Shown: in pieces, positions 40,402-49,159 of the stretch
How the letters are laid out: each line of letters begins with the position of its first letter
Position numbering within the stretch: position 1 is the first letter of the stretch
Source of the DNA: CAVROP01 sp050012175
Lineage (GTDB): Bacteria; Acidobacteriota; Terriglobia; UBA7540
DNA length: 64,000 nucleotides
NCBI GenBank assembly: GCA_050012175.1
Contig: JBEKHR010000013.1
Span: forward strand, 1 to 64,000
Direction: 5' to 3'
Position numbers and translations under genes: made by a program
The notes under the pieces: model-generated
Seen by the model: only the letters and a program-made list of their open reading frames with translations
Database searches by the model: none
What the model was told of the DNA's origin: nothing

Positions 40402-43182
40402 ATGCGTCGCTTGGCATGCAGAGCGGTCCTGCTGGCGGTTTTACCTGTGTTGTTAGTCCCGGAGCACGTACTGTTTCTCGCGCGTCAAGGCGCTGGGCAG
40501 GGAAGTTTGGAACTCCGGGCGCCTGCCGTTGAGCGTCCGGTCAAGATTGATCTTTCCGGCCAAACAATTCTTCCCAACGGCCGCCTGATTACTCCGCTGG
40601 GCAGGCATGTTAAGGTTGCCCCTCACCCTTACGGCCTTGCGCTCAGTCCGGACGGAAAGACTCTGGTCACCGCCAACAGCGGCACCCACCCGTTTTCCGC
40701 CTCCATCATCACCCAACTGGACAGCCCCGAACCCCAGGTCGTTCAAATTCCACCCGGCTTTAAACCTGCGGACGCAGACCCGGACAGTGTTTTCCTCGGC
40801 GTGGCCGTAGGCCCCGATAATCGAACCCTTTATCTTTCGGAGGGGAACAACGGCAGGGTCGGCGTCTTCGACCTGGTTACCCACCAGCGCCTCTATTCCT
40901 TGAGCCTCGACGGGACTTTCCAAGGTAAGACTTATGCCAACAGCCTTACTGCCTCCCTACAGCTTTCACCGGATGGTCGTCGCCTTTTCGTGCTCGACCT
41001 CGCCCATTTCCGGCTTGTCATCCTTGATACAAATTCAAAGCAGATTGTCTCCAGCATTCCTGTCGGACGCATGCCTTTCGGATTAGCCATTTCGCCGGAT
41101 GGCAGGTTTGCTTATGTCTCAAATGTCGGCATGTTCCGGTACTCTCTGGTTCCCGGATACAACGCGGACCGACCCAAGCAGACTGGGTTGGATTTTCCTC
41201 CCTACGGTTTCCCGTCGAAGGAAGCGGCGGAAGGCGCGACCGTCGAGGGAAAGCAGATTCCCGGCTTGGGCGACCCGAATGTGCCCGAGGCGAATTCTTT
41301 ATGGGTGATCGACGTAGCAGACCCAGCCCAGCCTAACGTCACCGCGAAGATCAAGACCGGAATTCAGGTCGGAGACAAGTCCGTAGGCGGTTCAAGCCCT
41401 GGCGCTGTTGTGGCTGGCCGCGAAAGAGTATTCGTCTCCAACGCCACGCAGGACAGCGTCACCATTATTAATGCCCGCTCAAACCGAGTCGAGAAGACCA
41501 TCTTATTGGAGCCCGCAACCACAGTTAAGGGATTGCGCGGTGTGCTTCCTTTCGGGATGGCGCTCAGCCCGGATGACAAGCGCCTCTACGTGGCATGTTC
41601 CGGCATTAATGCCGTGGCGGTGCTCGACGCCCAGAAAGGGCAAGTGATGGGGTACTTCCCAACTGCTTGGTTCCCGGCCCGGCTTGCTGTGAGCCCCGAT
41701 GGCAAGATGCTTTACGTGGCCAATACCAAAGGATTTGGCGCCGGACCCAACGGTGGACCGAATTTTCAGGAGGGGCCGGAAGGAGTTTACATCGGAGACA
41801 TTACGCACGGATTCGTTTCCACCATTTCTTCTATCCCTACCGGACGCGCACTCGAACAGATGACCGCTCGGGTGCTGGCGAACAATGGCTTCGTCTCTAC
41901 AACTCAGACCCTCGCGGGCAGCGCGAAGCTCCCTGTCCCCCCACCCGGACAGCCGAGCACGAAGATCCACCACGTCGTCTTCATCGTGAGGGAGAACCGG
42001 ACTTATGATGAGGTCTTTGGGGACTTGCGAATCGCGGGTGCAACGGTGGAAGGCGAACCCAGCATGGCGCGGTGGGGCGAGAATGCGCTCGTGAAGGAAA
42101 AGGGAGAACCTGCAGTCGTGGAGGATGCGCGCGTCACGCCCAACGCCCACGCGTTAGCGCGAAGGTTTGCCTTCAGTGACAACTTCTACGTAGACTCGGA
42201 CGTTTCGGTGGACGGCCACCATTGGCTGGTGGGGAATTATCCCAACGAGGTTGTCGAATCGGTATGGCCGGCCGCGTACGGCCACCAGCTTAGCTTCGTG
42301 CCTGACGCTGACGCGCCCGGCCGCCTCGGCATCGAATGTGGGAACCCCTGCCCGGAGTCTTATCTTGAGGCAGGTTCTCTTTGGGAGCACCTGGCAAGGC
42401 ATCACATCAGCTTCCGAAACTACGGCGAGGGCGTTTCGATGGCTGGTAGCAACGGCGGTCCCGGTCTTATGCCCACCGGCCTCCGGGAGGCTGTCAACAT
42501 CCCCATGCCCGAGGTTCTGTTCGAAAATACTTCGCGAAGCTACGCAACCTTCAACACGAATATCTCCGACCAATATCGCTTCGGGCAATTCCAACGCGAG
42601 TTTGAGCTTCGCTTCGCAAATGGGAAGGGATCGCTTCCGCAATTCCTTTATATCTGGCTGCCCAACGATCATACGGCCAAGCCGCGTCCGGAAGATGGCT
42701 ATCGTTATCGCGCTTCTTACGTCGCGGATAACGATCTGGCTCTGGGGAAGCTGGTGGAACTGTTTTCGCACAGCTCTTTCTGGAAGGACATGGCCATCTT
42801 CGTGACTGAGGACGACGCCCAGGGGGGCCAGGACCACGTGGATGCTCACCGGAGTCTGTTGCTGGTGATCAGCCCTTACGCTCGCCGCGGCGTCTCACAC
42901 GTCCACACGAGCGTGGCCAGCATCTTGAAAACATTTGACCTGATTTTCGGCCTGCCCCAATTGAACCAGTACGACGCCGCAGCCACTGACCTTTCGGATA
43001 TGTTCACCGACAGGCCCGATTTCACACCGTTTGAGGCGCTGCCTTCAGACACGCGCATCTTCGACCCTGCGAAAGTCCACGAACCGGGACTGGAGATGCA
43101 AGCGCGCCCCGGTGCGCCCCTTGACGACCCCGAAACCATTCGGAGGGACATGCGCGACCGGGATGAGGAACACGAAAACTAG
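40402..43182 (+). CDS. Secreted YncE-like propeller fused to a phosphoesterase domain
   Basis: 926 aa with a signal peptide (MRRLACRAVLLAVLPVLLVP). Residues about 50-500 form a YVTN/YncE-type beta-propeller with repeated LSPDG(K/R) and VAVSPDGKMLYVAN blades (ALSPDGKTLVTANSG, AISPDGRFAYVSN, ALSPDDKRLYVACSG). The C-terminal half begins HHVVFIVRENRTYDEVFGDL and has SDNFYVDSDVSVDGHHWLVG, LPNDHTAKPRPEDGYRYRAS and FVTEDDAQGGQDHVDAHRSL. This is the phosphoesterase (phospholipase C/acid phosphatase-like) domain with metal-binding Asp and His residues. The fusion is common in Acidobacteriota. It probably acts outside the cell; the substrate is unknown. Confidence 0.88.
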   Translation: MRRLACRAVLLAVLPVLLVPEHVLFLARQGAGQGSLELRAPAVERPVKIDLSGQTILPNGRLITPLGRHVKVAPHPYGLALSPDGKTLVTANSGTHPFSASIITQLDSPEPQVVQIPPGFKPADADPDSVFLGVAVGPDNRTLYLSEGNNGRVGVFDLVTHQRLYSLSLDGTFQGKTYANSLTASLQLSPDGRRLFVLDLAHFRLVILDTNSKQIVSSIPVGRMPFGLAISPDGRFAYVSNVGMFRYSLVPGYNADRPKQTGLDFPPYGFPSKEAAEGATVEGKQIPGLGDPNVPEANSLWVIDVADPAQPNVTAKIKTGIQVGDKSVGGSSPGAVVAGRERVFVSNATQDSVTIINARSNRVEKTILLEPATTVKGLRGVLPFGMALSPDDKRLYVACSGINAVAVLDAQKGQVMGYFPTAWFPARLAVSPDGKMLYVANTKGFGAGPNGGPNFQEGPEGVYIGDITHGFVSTISSIPTGRALEQMTARVLANNGFVSTTQTLAGSAKLPVPPPGQPSTKIHHVVFIVRENRTYDEVFGDLRIAGATVEGEPSMARWGENALVKEKGEPAVVEDARVTPNAHALARRFAFSDNFYVDSDVSVDGHHWLVGNYPNEVVESVWPAAYGHQLSFVPDADAPGRLGIECGNPCPESYLEAGSLWEHLARHHISFRNYGEGVSMAGSNGGPGLMPTGLREAVNIPMPEVLFENTSRSYATFNTNISDQYRFGQFQREFELRFANGKGSLPQFLYIWLPNDHTAKPRPEDGYRYRASYVADNDLALGKLVELFSHSSFWKDMAIFVTEDDAQGGQDHVDAHRSLLLVISPYARRGVSHVHTSVASILKTFDLIFGLPQLNQYDAAATDLSDMFTDRPDFTPFEALPSDTRIFDPAKVHEPGLEMQARPGAPLDDPETIRRDMRDRDEEHEN

Positions 43183-43199
43183 TGTGGCGGAGGAGTTTT

Positions 43200-43275
43200 C
43201 GTAGAGGCGCGCTTTAGCGCGGCACGTCGCCCAATGCGCAAGAGTGCCCGGCTAAAGCCGGCCTCTCCGAAAAGC
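43200..43275. repeat. Intergenic palindromes with GCGCG and GCCGGC hairpins
   Basis: Two short perfect hairpins lie in tandem: CGCGCTTTAGCGCG (about 43206-43219) and GCCGGCTAAAGCCGGC-type sequence (about 43250-43265), with CGTAGAGG and CCTCTCCG at the outer edges. It is one more member of the palindromic families here. Confidence 0.55.
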
Positions 43276-43411
43276 CAAAAGGTGGCGCAATCGTGTACAA
43301 TGGACATTCGAACTGGAGGAGAGCCAGGGTCAATTTGAGAAGTCACCGAAGGTAACATCCTGGATTTACTTTCGACCTTCGACTCTCGACTCTCAACTTG
43401 CCAGATTCCGA

Positions 43412-45637
43412 ATGTCCAACCTCCTCAACCAACTTAATCCCCAGCAGCGCGCTGCGGTAGAAGAGACTGAAGGGCCCCTGCTTATCCTGGCAGGAGCCGG
43501 CAGCGGCAAGACCCGCGTCATCGCCTACCGGATTGCCTATTTGATCGAAGCCCGGCAAGTTCCACCCGAGAACATACTGGCGGTGACGTTCACCAACAAA
43601 GCCGCCGATCAAATGAAGGAACGTGTTGGGAAGCTGCTTTCCGGGCAGTTGAAGCTGCGGCCGGGCGCCCCGCACGTTTCCACCTTCCATTCATTTTGTG
43701 TCAGTGTGTTGCGCCGGCATATTGAGCGGCTCGGTTACAGTCGCGATTTCACCATCTATGATGATGACGATCAGTTGCGGGTGTTGAAGGCCTGCATCCA
43801 GGAGCTGGGTCTCAGCGAGCAGATCACATCCCCGCGAAGCACGCTGGCGAAAATCAGTTACGCGAAGAATCGGGGACATTCCCCCGAGGAGCTATACAGG
43901 CAGGCTGCCAACCCGGAAATGGAGAAGTTAGCCTCCCTCTACGAGCGGTACGAAAGCAAGCTGCGACGTGCCAACGCGCTCGACTTCGACGATTTGCTGC
44001 TCAAGACGGTAGACCTTCTCTATAATTCCTCCGAAGTCTGCGAAAGCTATAACCAGCGTTTCCGCCATATCCAGGTGGATGAATACCAGGACACGAACCG
44101 CATCCAGTATCAGTTGATCCGCCAGTTGACTCTACTCCAGCAGAATCTCTGCGTGGTCGGCGACGAAGACCAATCCATTTATCGCTGGCGCGGCGCCGAC
44201 ATCGAGAACATCCTCAACTTCGAAAAGGACTATCCCAGGGCGAAGGTCATTCGGCTGGAACAGAACTACCGCTCCACCCAGGTCATTCTTGATGCGGCGG
44301 GGGCGGTGGTGAGCCGAAACCTGGCGCGCAAAGGCAAGACCCTGTGGACGGACCGCAGTAGCGGTGAAAAGCTCCGTTTATTCGAGGCCCGCAGCGCCGA
44401 TGAGGAAGCGGAATTCGTGGCCGGCGAAGTGGCGCGGGCGGTTGCCGAGCCGGGGGACGGGAGCGTGGCTGTCCTCTACCGGACCAATGCGCAATCGCGA
44501 GTGCTGGAGGAGGGCTTGCGTCGTCGCGGAATCAGTTACCGCTTGGTTGGTGGGTTCAGTTTCTACGCGCGGGCAGAAATCAAGGATGCTCTCGCTTACG
44601 CGCGGCTGGCTAATAACCTGAGTGACGACGTCGCGTTTGGGCGCATCGTCAACACGCCGCCGCGCGGGATTGGGGACACGACGCTGGGAGCGCTCGCGGA
44701 GTCCGCGCGGCAGAGCAGACTGAGCCTGTGGGAAGCGCTCGAGCACGAACTGTTTCAAAACCGGCTGCCAGCGCGAGCCCGGAGCGCGCTGGAAGGCTTC
44801 CACGCGCTCGTGAAAGAACTGGTGGACGACCGCCAAGGCCTGCTCCTGGGAGAATTCTTCAAGCGCATCCTGGAGCGAACCCGCTACCTCGAGCTTCTGA
44901 AACAGGAGAATCAGCCGGCCTCCGAAGACCGCATTGAGAACCTCCAGGAACTGGTCAATGCCGCTACCGAAGCCGAAGAGCAGGGCGTAACGCTTGCGGA
45001 GTTCCTGGACCACGCCTCGCTGGTTTCCGACGCGGATGACTACGACGAACATTCTCGAGTAACCTTGATGACTCTGCATAGCGCCAAAGGCCTGGAATTC
45101 GAAACCGTATTCCTGGTGGGCATGGAGGAAGGACTGTTTCCCCACAAGTTCTCGCTCGACGATCCGGCGGGGATTGAAGAAGAACGACGGCTCTGTTATG
45201 TGGGCATGACCAGGGCGAAGGATCGCTTGACCCTTTCCTGGGCCCGGCAACGACGCTCCTTTGCTCGCGAATCCTATGAGGAAACGAAGTCTTCCCGTTT
45301 CCTGCGGGAGATCCCAGGGGAACTTCTGGAGCCTTTCAGTTCTGCGGGTTTGGGTTGGAAGCCTCGAACGAACTGGGACAATGCGGTCAATTCCGTCTCG
45401 AGCGTCGAGCGGTTTCTCGAGCGCCGCGGGAAGCGTGGGGCCCCAGCAGCTTCCAGAGCGCGCTCCCCCGCCGGCTCACGCTGGCGAATCGGGTCGAAGG
45501 TCCGGCACGCCAAATTCGGGGTGGGGACGATTCTTGGGGCAGAAGGCGAGGGCGAGGATACAAAGTTGACCGTCAGTTTCCCTGATTACGGGCCGAAGAA
45601 GTTCATGGCACAATACGCTCTGCTGGAAAAGGCGTAG
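43412..45637 (+). CDS. UvrD/PcrA-type ATP-dependent DNA helicase
   Basis: SF1A helicase, 741 aa, for nucleotide-excision repair or replication restart. Motif Q and I are NPQQRAAVEETEGPLLILAG and AGAGSGKTRVIAYR, motif Ia is AVTFTNKAADQMKER, motif II is IQVDEYQDTNRIQYQL, and motif III/IV follows in VVGDEDQSIYRWRGADI. Motif V and VI are TLHSAKGLEFETVFL and CYVGMTRAKDRLTLSWARQR. The C-terminus has a basic SH3/Tudor-like domain, GSKVRHAKFGVGTILGAEGE, that in PcrA contacts RNA polymerase. The name pcrA or uvrD cannot be decided from sequence alone. Confidence 0.95.
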   Translation: MSNLLNQLNPQQRAAVEETEGPLLILAGAGSGKTRVIAYRIAYLIEARQVPPENILAVTFTNKAADQMKERVGKLLSGQLKLRPGAPHVSTFHSFCVSVLRRHIERLGYSRDFTIYDDDDQLRVLKACIQELGLSEQITSPRSTLAKISYAKNRGHSPEELYRQAANPEMEKLASLYERYESKLRRANALDFDDLLLKTVDLLYNSSEVCESYNQRFRHIQVDEYQDTNRIQYQLIRQLTLLQQNLCVVGDEDQSIYRWRGADIENILNFEKDYPRAKVIRLEQNYRSTQVILDAAGAVVSRNLARKGKTLWTDRSSGEKLRLFEARSADEEAEFVAGEVARAVAEPGDGSVAVLYRTNAQSRVLEEGLRRRGISYRLVGGFSFYARAEIKDALAYARLANNLSDDVAFGRIVNTPPRGIGDTTLGALAESARQSRLSLWEALEHELFQNRLPARARSALEGFHALVKELVDDRQGLLLGEFFKRILERTRYLELLKQENQPASEDRIENLQELVNAATEAEEQGVTLAEFLDHASLVSDADDYDEHSRVTLMTLHSAKGLEFETVFLVGMEEGLFPHKFSLDDPAGIEEERRLCYVGMTRAKDRLTLSWARQRRSFARESYEETKSSRFLREIPGELLEPFSSAGLGWKPRTNWDNAVNSVSSVERFLERRGKRGAPAASRARSPAGSRWRIGSKVRHAKFGVGTILGAEGEGEDTKLTVSFPDYGPKKFMAQYALLEKA

Positions 45638-45647
45638 CCGGATACGT

Positions 45648-45798
45648 TCTGGAGTGCGGTCCCGCCTTGCGGGACCGCTTTTCCCGCACGGCGGGACCAG
45701 CTTGCTGGCCGTGCACTGCAGCGCCGTACTTGGACCGGTGAGGCGCGAGCAAGCTCGCAGGAGAAAAGCGGTCCCGCAAGGCGGGACCGCACTCCAGA
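45648..45798. repeat. Terminal-inverted-repeat element, copy 2
   Basis: 151 bases with perfect 36-base inverted repeats (45648-45683 and 45763-45798). The ends TCTGGAGTGCGG and CCGCACTCCAGA are the same as in the element at 13443, but the inner stem is GGTCCCGCCTTGCGGGACC-like where copy 1 has GGCAGCTTGCTGCC. The interior has GGCGGGACCAGCTTGCTGGC, in the opposite orientation relative to copy 1. It lies 10 bases after the helicase stop codon. Confidence 0.75.
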
Positions 45799-45922
45799 GC
45801 GCCTGCGGCGCTTTCCATAGTGTACTCTGTGTTAAAGCTCGAAAGGCATGTCTCATTTCGGCTGCGCTCCACAGCCAGCCTATACCACGGCCATTGTTAA
45901 CCAAGACGAGGTGACCACATTT

Positions 45923-46078
45923 ATGAACACCAAGAACATTAAGGACAGAGCAGAGCGCAAGAAGCTAAAGCGAGCGGCGCGCAAGAAGCGTCCTCCCAAG
46001 CCGAAACGGACTGAACCGCGAGGCTCCCGCAAGCCCAAGGTCAAGAAAAGAGGACCCGGCGCGCCGCCACGACGGTAG
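45923..46078 (+). CDS. Small highly basic protein, 51 aa
   Basis: Starts MNTKNIKDRAERKKLKRAAR, with GAGGTGA eight bases upstream. Nearly half the residues are Lys or Arg, and the C-terminal half is Pro-Lys-Arg rich (KRPPKPKRTEPRGSRKPKVK, ending KKRGPGAPPRR). Such proteins bind nucleic acid or ribosomes, but nothing more specific can be said. It resembles small lysine-rich proteins annotated as hypothetical in Acidobacteriota. The ribosome site and basic bias make it likely real. Confidence 0.6.
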   Translation: MNTKNIKDRAERKKLKRAARKKRPPKPKRTEPRGSRKPKVKKRGPGAPPRR

Positions 46079-46087
46079 CTGAGATTT

Positions 46088-46270
46088 GTGATCCGCAGAC
46101 GGATTGGGGCACCCCCGCACCCGTCCCGCGTCCCGATGAAGTGCATCGGGATCGCGGGCCACCCTCTCCCCCAAGGGGGAGAGGGCCAGGAATATCTCAG
46201 CGCAAATGTGGAAACTCCAATCCTCTCTGAGGAGGGGAGCCAGATCATCAAATCCAGTCCCCTCCTCTCA
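46088..46270. repeat. Palindromic repeat region (CCCTCTCCCC hairpin family)
   Basis: Holds GTCCCGATGAAGTGCATCGG, a hairpin CCCTCTCCCCCAAGGGGGAG and the sequence CAGGAATATCTCAGCGCAAA. The same order of blocks in reverse orientation appears at about 50275-50390 inside the larger element there. It fills the space up to the permease gene. Confidence 0.65.
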
Positions 46271-46287
46271 GAGGAGGGGGCAAGGGG

Positions 46288-47850
46288 GTGGCGAGGAATC
46301 GCGTGGCCAATCAATTCTTTCGGAAAAAAAGCATCGACAAGCTCATTGCGGATGCCGACGCGCCCGGACATCAACTCCGGAAGACACTGGGGCCATGGTC
46401 GCTGACGGCGCTAGGCATCGGCGCCATCATCGGCACGGGAATCTTCGTCCTGACCGGCACTGCCGCCGCCGGTGAGGTTTTGGAAGTGCGCTCCATCCTC
46501 AAGGCCCCGCTGCTGGACGCGCTGCTGCACGGCCAGAAGGCGCTGGGAATGGCAGGACGGCCTGGAGCGGGGCCGGGGATTGCCCTCTCTTTCCTGCTGG
46601 TGGCGATTGCCTGCGCCCTGGCGGGACTTTGCTACGCCGAGTTGGCCTCGATGATTCCCATTGCAGGGAGCGCCTACACTTTTTCCTATGCCACCCTAGG
46701 TGAAATCTTGGCCTGGATTATCGGATGGGACCTCATCCTCGAATATGCGGTCAGCAACATGGCGGTGGCGGTGGGATTCTCCGCCTATGCCGACAGCCTT
46801 CTGCGAGGTTTCGGGGTGGAACTGCCGCGCAAATTGATGCAGCCCATGATCGCGGGCGGAAAGATGACTGGGGCCTATTTTAACCTGCCGGGCTTCCTTA
46901 TCGTGATGGCCCTCACCGTGATTCTAGTGATTGGAATCCGGGAGAGCGCCGGCGCCAACAATTTGATGGTGTGCGCGAAAATCGTTGCCATCCTCATCTT
47001 CCTCATTGCGGCCTCGCGGTTTATACACGTTTCGAATTGGAAGCCCTTCATGCCCAACGGCTTTCAGGGCGTGTTAACCGGTGGGGCCATTGTCTTCTTC
47101 ACCTACATCGGTTTTGACTCGGTATCCACCGCCGCCGAAGAGTGCCGGAATCCTCAGAAGGATGTTCCTTTCGGAATCATCGCCTCGCTGGTAATTTGTG
47201 CTGTGCTCTATGTGTCGGTGGCGTTGGTTTTGACGGGAATCCAGCACTGGCAAACTTTGCGGAACGCCGCGCCCGTGGCGAACGCTCTGATGGCCATCGG
47301 CCTTTCAAACGTTATGAAGTGGGTGACGGTAGGCGCGCTGACAGGGATGCTCAGCTCCTTGCTGGTTTTCCAGTTGGGGCAAGCGCGGGTGTGGTTCGCC
47401 ATGTCGCGTGACGGCCTGCTTCCTCGAGCATTTTCAAAAGTTCATCCGCGGTTTCGCACCCCTCACGTCAGCACCTGGGTGGCGGGCTTCTTTGTGGCGA
47501 TCCCTTCTGGCATCTTTGATATTGGCACGCTGGCGGACCTCTCTAATATCGGAACGTTGTTTGCCTTCGCACTGGTGTCGATGGGCGTGCTCGTGCTCCG
47601 CCGCACCCAGCCTGAGCGCCGTCGTTCCTTTCGCACCCCCTGGGTTCCCGTCGTTCCAATCCTTTCCATCCTTTGTTGCCTTGTCCTCATGGCCAGCTTG
47701 CCCATCGAAACCTGGGTGCGTTTCGTGGTGTGGTTGATTATTGGCCTGACCATCTATTTCGGTTACAGCAGGCACCGTAGCGAATTTGGAAGGAGTCCGC
47801 GGGGAATCGTTCCTGCGGCAACTACGCCCGCTGGGCGTCCGGACCTTTGA
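46288..47850 (+). CDS. Amino acid permease, APC superfamily (CAT type)
   Basis: 520 aa (GTG start at 46288; GTG 46303 is another choice). About 12 membrane helices can be traced. The first has TALGIGAIIGTGIFVLTGTA, the conserved APC substrate-binding glycine motif. Other marks are LAGLCYAELASMIPIAGSAY, FFTYIGFDSVSTAAEECRNP (the CAT-family unwound helix), ARVWFAMSRDGLLPRAFSKV and SNIGTLFAFALVSMGVLVLR. It is expected to take up cationic or other amino acids by proton symport. An extra hydrophilic loop of about 35 residues (EVLEVRSILKAPLLDALLHG) follows helix 1, somewhat longer than usual. Confidence 0.9.
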   Translation: MARNRVANQFFRKKSIDKLIADADAPGHQLRKTLGPWSLTALGIGAIIGTGIFVLTGTAAAGEVLEVRSILKAPLLDALLHGQKALGMAGRPGAGPGIALSFLLVAIACALAGLCYAELASMIPIAGSAYTFSYATLGEILAWIIGWDLILEYAVSNMAVAVGFSAYADSLLRGFGVELPRKLMQPMIAGGKMTGAYFNLPGFLIVMALTVILVIGIRESAGANNLMVCAKIVAILIFLIAASRFIHVSNWKPFMPNGFQGVLTGGAIVFFTYIGFDSVSTAAEECRNPQKDVPFGIIASLVICAVLYVSVALVLTGIQHWQTLRNAAPVANALMAIGLSNVMKWVTVGALTGMLSSLLVFQLGQARVWFAMSRDGLLPRAFSKVHPRFRTPHVSTWVAGFFVAIPSGIFDIGTLADLSNIGTLFAFALVSMGVLVLRRTQPERRRSFRTPWVPVVPILSILCCLVLMASLPIETWVRFVVWLIIGLTIYFGYSRHRSEFGRSPRGIVPAATTPAGRPDL

Positions 47851-48205
47851 TTGAGATTTCACAAGCCTGATGAGCCGATATGGCTTTGCTATCCGTATGC
47901 GCATTTTAAGCGCGCGTGGTCGCGTCGGTGTTTGATCCCGAATTCGAAAGTTGGCAGCCGCCGTTCGAACCGAATCACTTGATTCGAGGCCCGTTCGACG
48001 CGGATACCGGAGGAACAAAATGGTGCGGGGCCGGGCGTAGGGGCACAGCGCGCTGTGCCCCTACAAGATACGCATCGCACCCACGCTAACTTCCGAATTC
48101 GGGTTAATCGCTGACGGACGACGACAAATTTCCGTGAAATAGGGTAAAATCGGGCAGATCGTTTGGCATTTTGAGGACCCCCGAACGCGGGGGAGTGAGA
48201 TCGTT
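47851..48205. other. Gap with a perfect hairpin, no gene
   Basis: A perfect 28-base palindrome lies at about 48037-48064: GTAGGGGCACAGCG pairs with CGCTGTGCCCCTAC. Other short stems (AAGCGCGC, TTCGAA) are seen, but no coding frame is convincing. The hairpin is like the dispersed palindromes at other gaps. Confidence 0.55.
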
Positions 48206-49078
48206 ATGCCCAAGGTGCGGCGCCATTCGCAGTTGACATCCCGTTGCTCCATTGGCCGGCTGGTCGCGGTTCTGGCGCTTTGGGTATGGACCGTTCATCC
48301 GGTGGCGGCCTGGGGTCCGATTGGCCACGACATCGTGAATACCTGGGCGATCCAGACCCTTCCCTCCGAAATGCGCGGCTTTTTTGAGGCGAATCGTCAG
48401 TTTCTCGTTGAACACGCCAATGATCCCGATGAGTGGATGAAGAAAGATCGTTACGAACGCAAGCGGCACTATATCTACATGGACAAGTATGGGATCTTTC
48501 CATTCTTGGGGTTGCCGCATTCGTTCAAACAGGCTGTGGGGCAATACGGGTCCTGGCGCGTCAATCGCGATGGCGTGCTGCCCTGGCAGGTGGGAGAATA
48601 TAGCCTCCGCTTAACGGAGGCGTTCAAGTCTCGTAACTGGGACCAGGTGAAGCTGGAGGCGGCCGTACTGGCCCACTACGTGGCGGACGCCCGCGATCCG
48701 TTTCATGTGACCCAGAATTTTAACGGCCAATTAAGCGGCCAGACCGGACTGTCTGATCGGTATGAAATCCGCCTCTTGGACCGCTACTCGAAGTTCTTCA
48801 TTCTCCATCCCGAAGACGCGGCAAAGATTGACGATCCCACGGAATACGCATTCCAGACCTGCCTCGAGGCTTATACCTGGTTGGATTCCATCCTTCTCGC
48901 GGATTTGCGCGCTCGGGCGGGCCTGCCGGATTATACCGACGAGTACTTCGATCGCTTTTATTCACAGGTCGGCGCCAACGTGATGAGGGCGATCAACGAA
49001 GCAGCGCACGACGCGGGGTCCTACTGGTACACGGCCTGGCTCAACGCGGGTAAGCCGGCGCTGCCCGGAGGGCGGTAG
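48206..49078 (+). CDS. Secreted zinc phospholipase C/P1 nuclease-like protein
   Basis: 290 aa. The signal peptide (IGRLVAVLALWVWTVHPVAA) is followed by the mature start AWGPIGHDIVNTWA. In the zinc phospholipase C/S1-P1 nuclease superfamily the N-terminal Trp and the next His coordinate zinc. Further ligands fit DEWMKKDRYERKRHYIYMD and AAVLAHYVADARDPFHVTQN, followed by DRYEIRLLDRYSKFFILHPE. The order and spacing point to the alpha-helical trinuclear-zinc fold. Whether it cuts phospholipid or single-stranded nucleic acid is not decidable here. Confidence 0.85.
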   Translation: MPKVRRHSQLTSRCSIGRLVAVLALWVWTVHPVAAWGPIGHDIVNTWAIQTLPSEMRGFFEANRQFLVEHANDPDEWMKKDRYERKRHYIYMDKYGIFPFLGLPHSFKQAVGQYGSWRVNRDGVLPWQVGEYSLRLTEAFKSRNWDQVKLEAAVLAHYVADARDPFHVTQNFNGQLSGQTGLSDRYEIRLLDRYSKFFILHPEDAAKIDDPTEYAFQTCLEAYTWLDSILLADLRARAGLPDYTDEYFDRFYSQVGANVMRAINEAAHDAGSYWYTAWLNAGKPALPGGR

Positions 49079-49147
49079 GTCGTAGGTGGTAGATGGTATG
49101 TGGGGGGAGGTTTTTCCCCACCTACGACCTACCATCTACCACCTACC
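49074..49147. repeat. Heptamer palindrome with permuted units (GTAGGTG type)
   Basis: The left arm is made of GTAGGTC, GTAGGTG, GTAGATG and GTATGTG followed by GGG. The right arm, read on the other strand, is GTAGGTG, GTAGATG, GTAGGTC and GTAGGTG followed by GGG. The centre is a T5 loop flanked by GGGGAGG/CCCC. The two arms use nearly the same 7-base units in a different order. It lies between the zinc enzyme and the deaminase gene. Confidence 0.75.
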
Positions 49148-49159
49148 TTTACGTTTGCC

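Noticed and set aside
45640..45914. Several 60-140 codon frames through the palindromic element and downstream
   Set aside because: They run through perfect inverted repeats on both strands, so their open state is a result of the repeat sequence.
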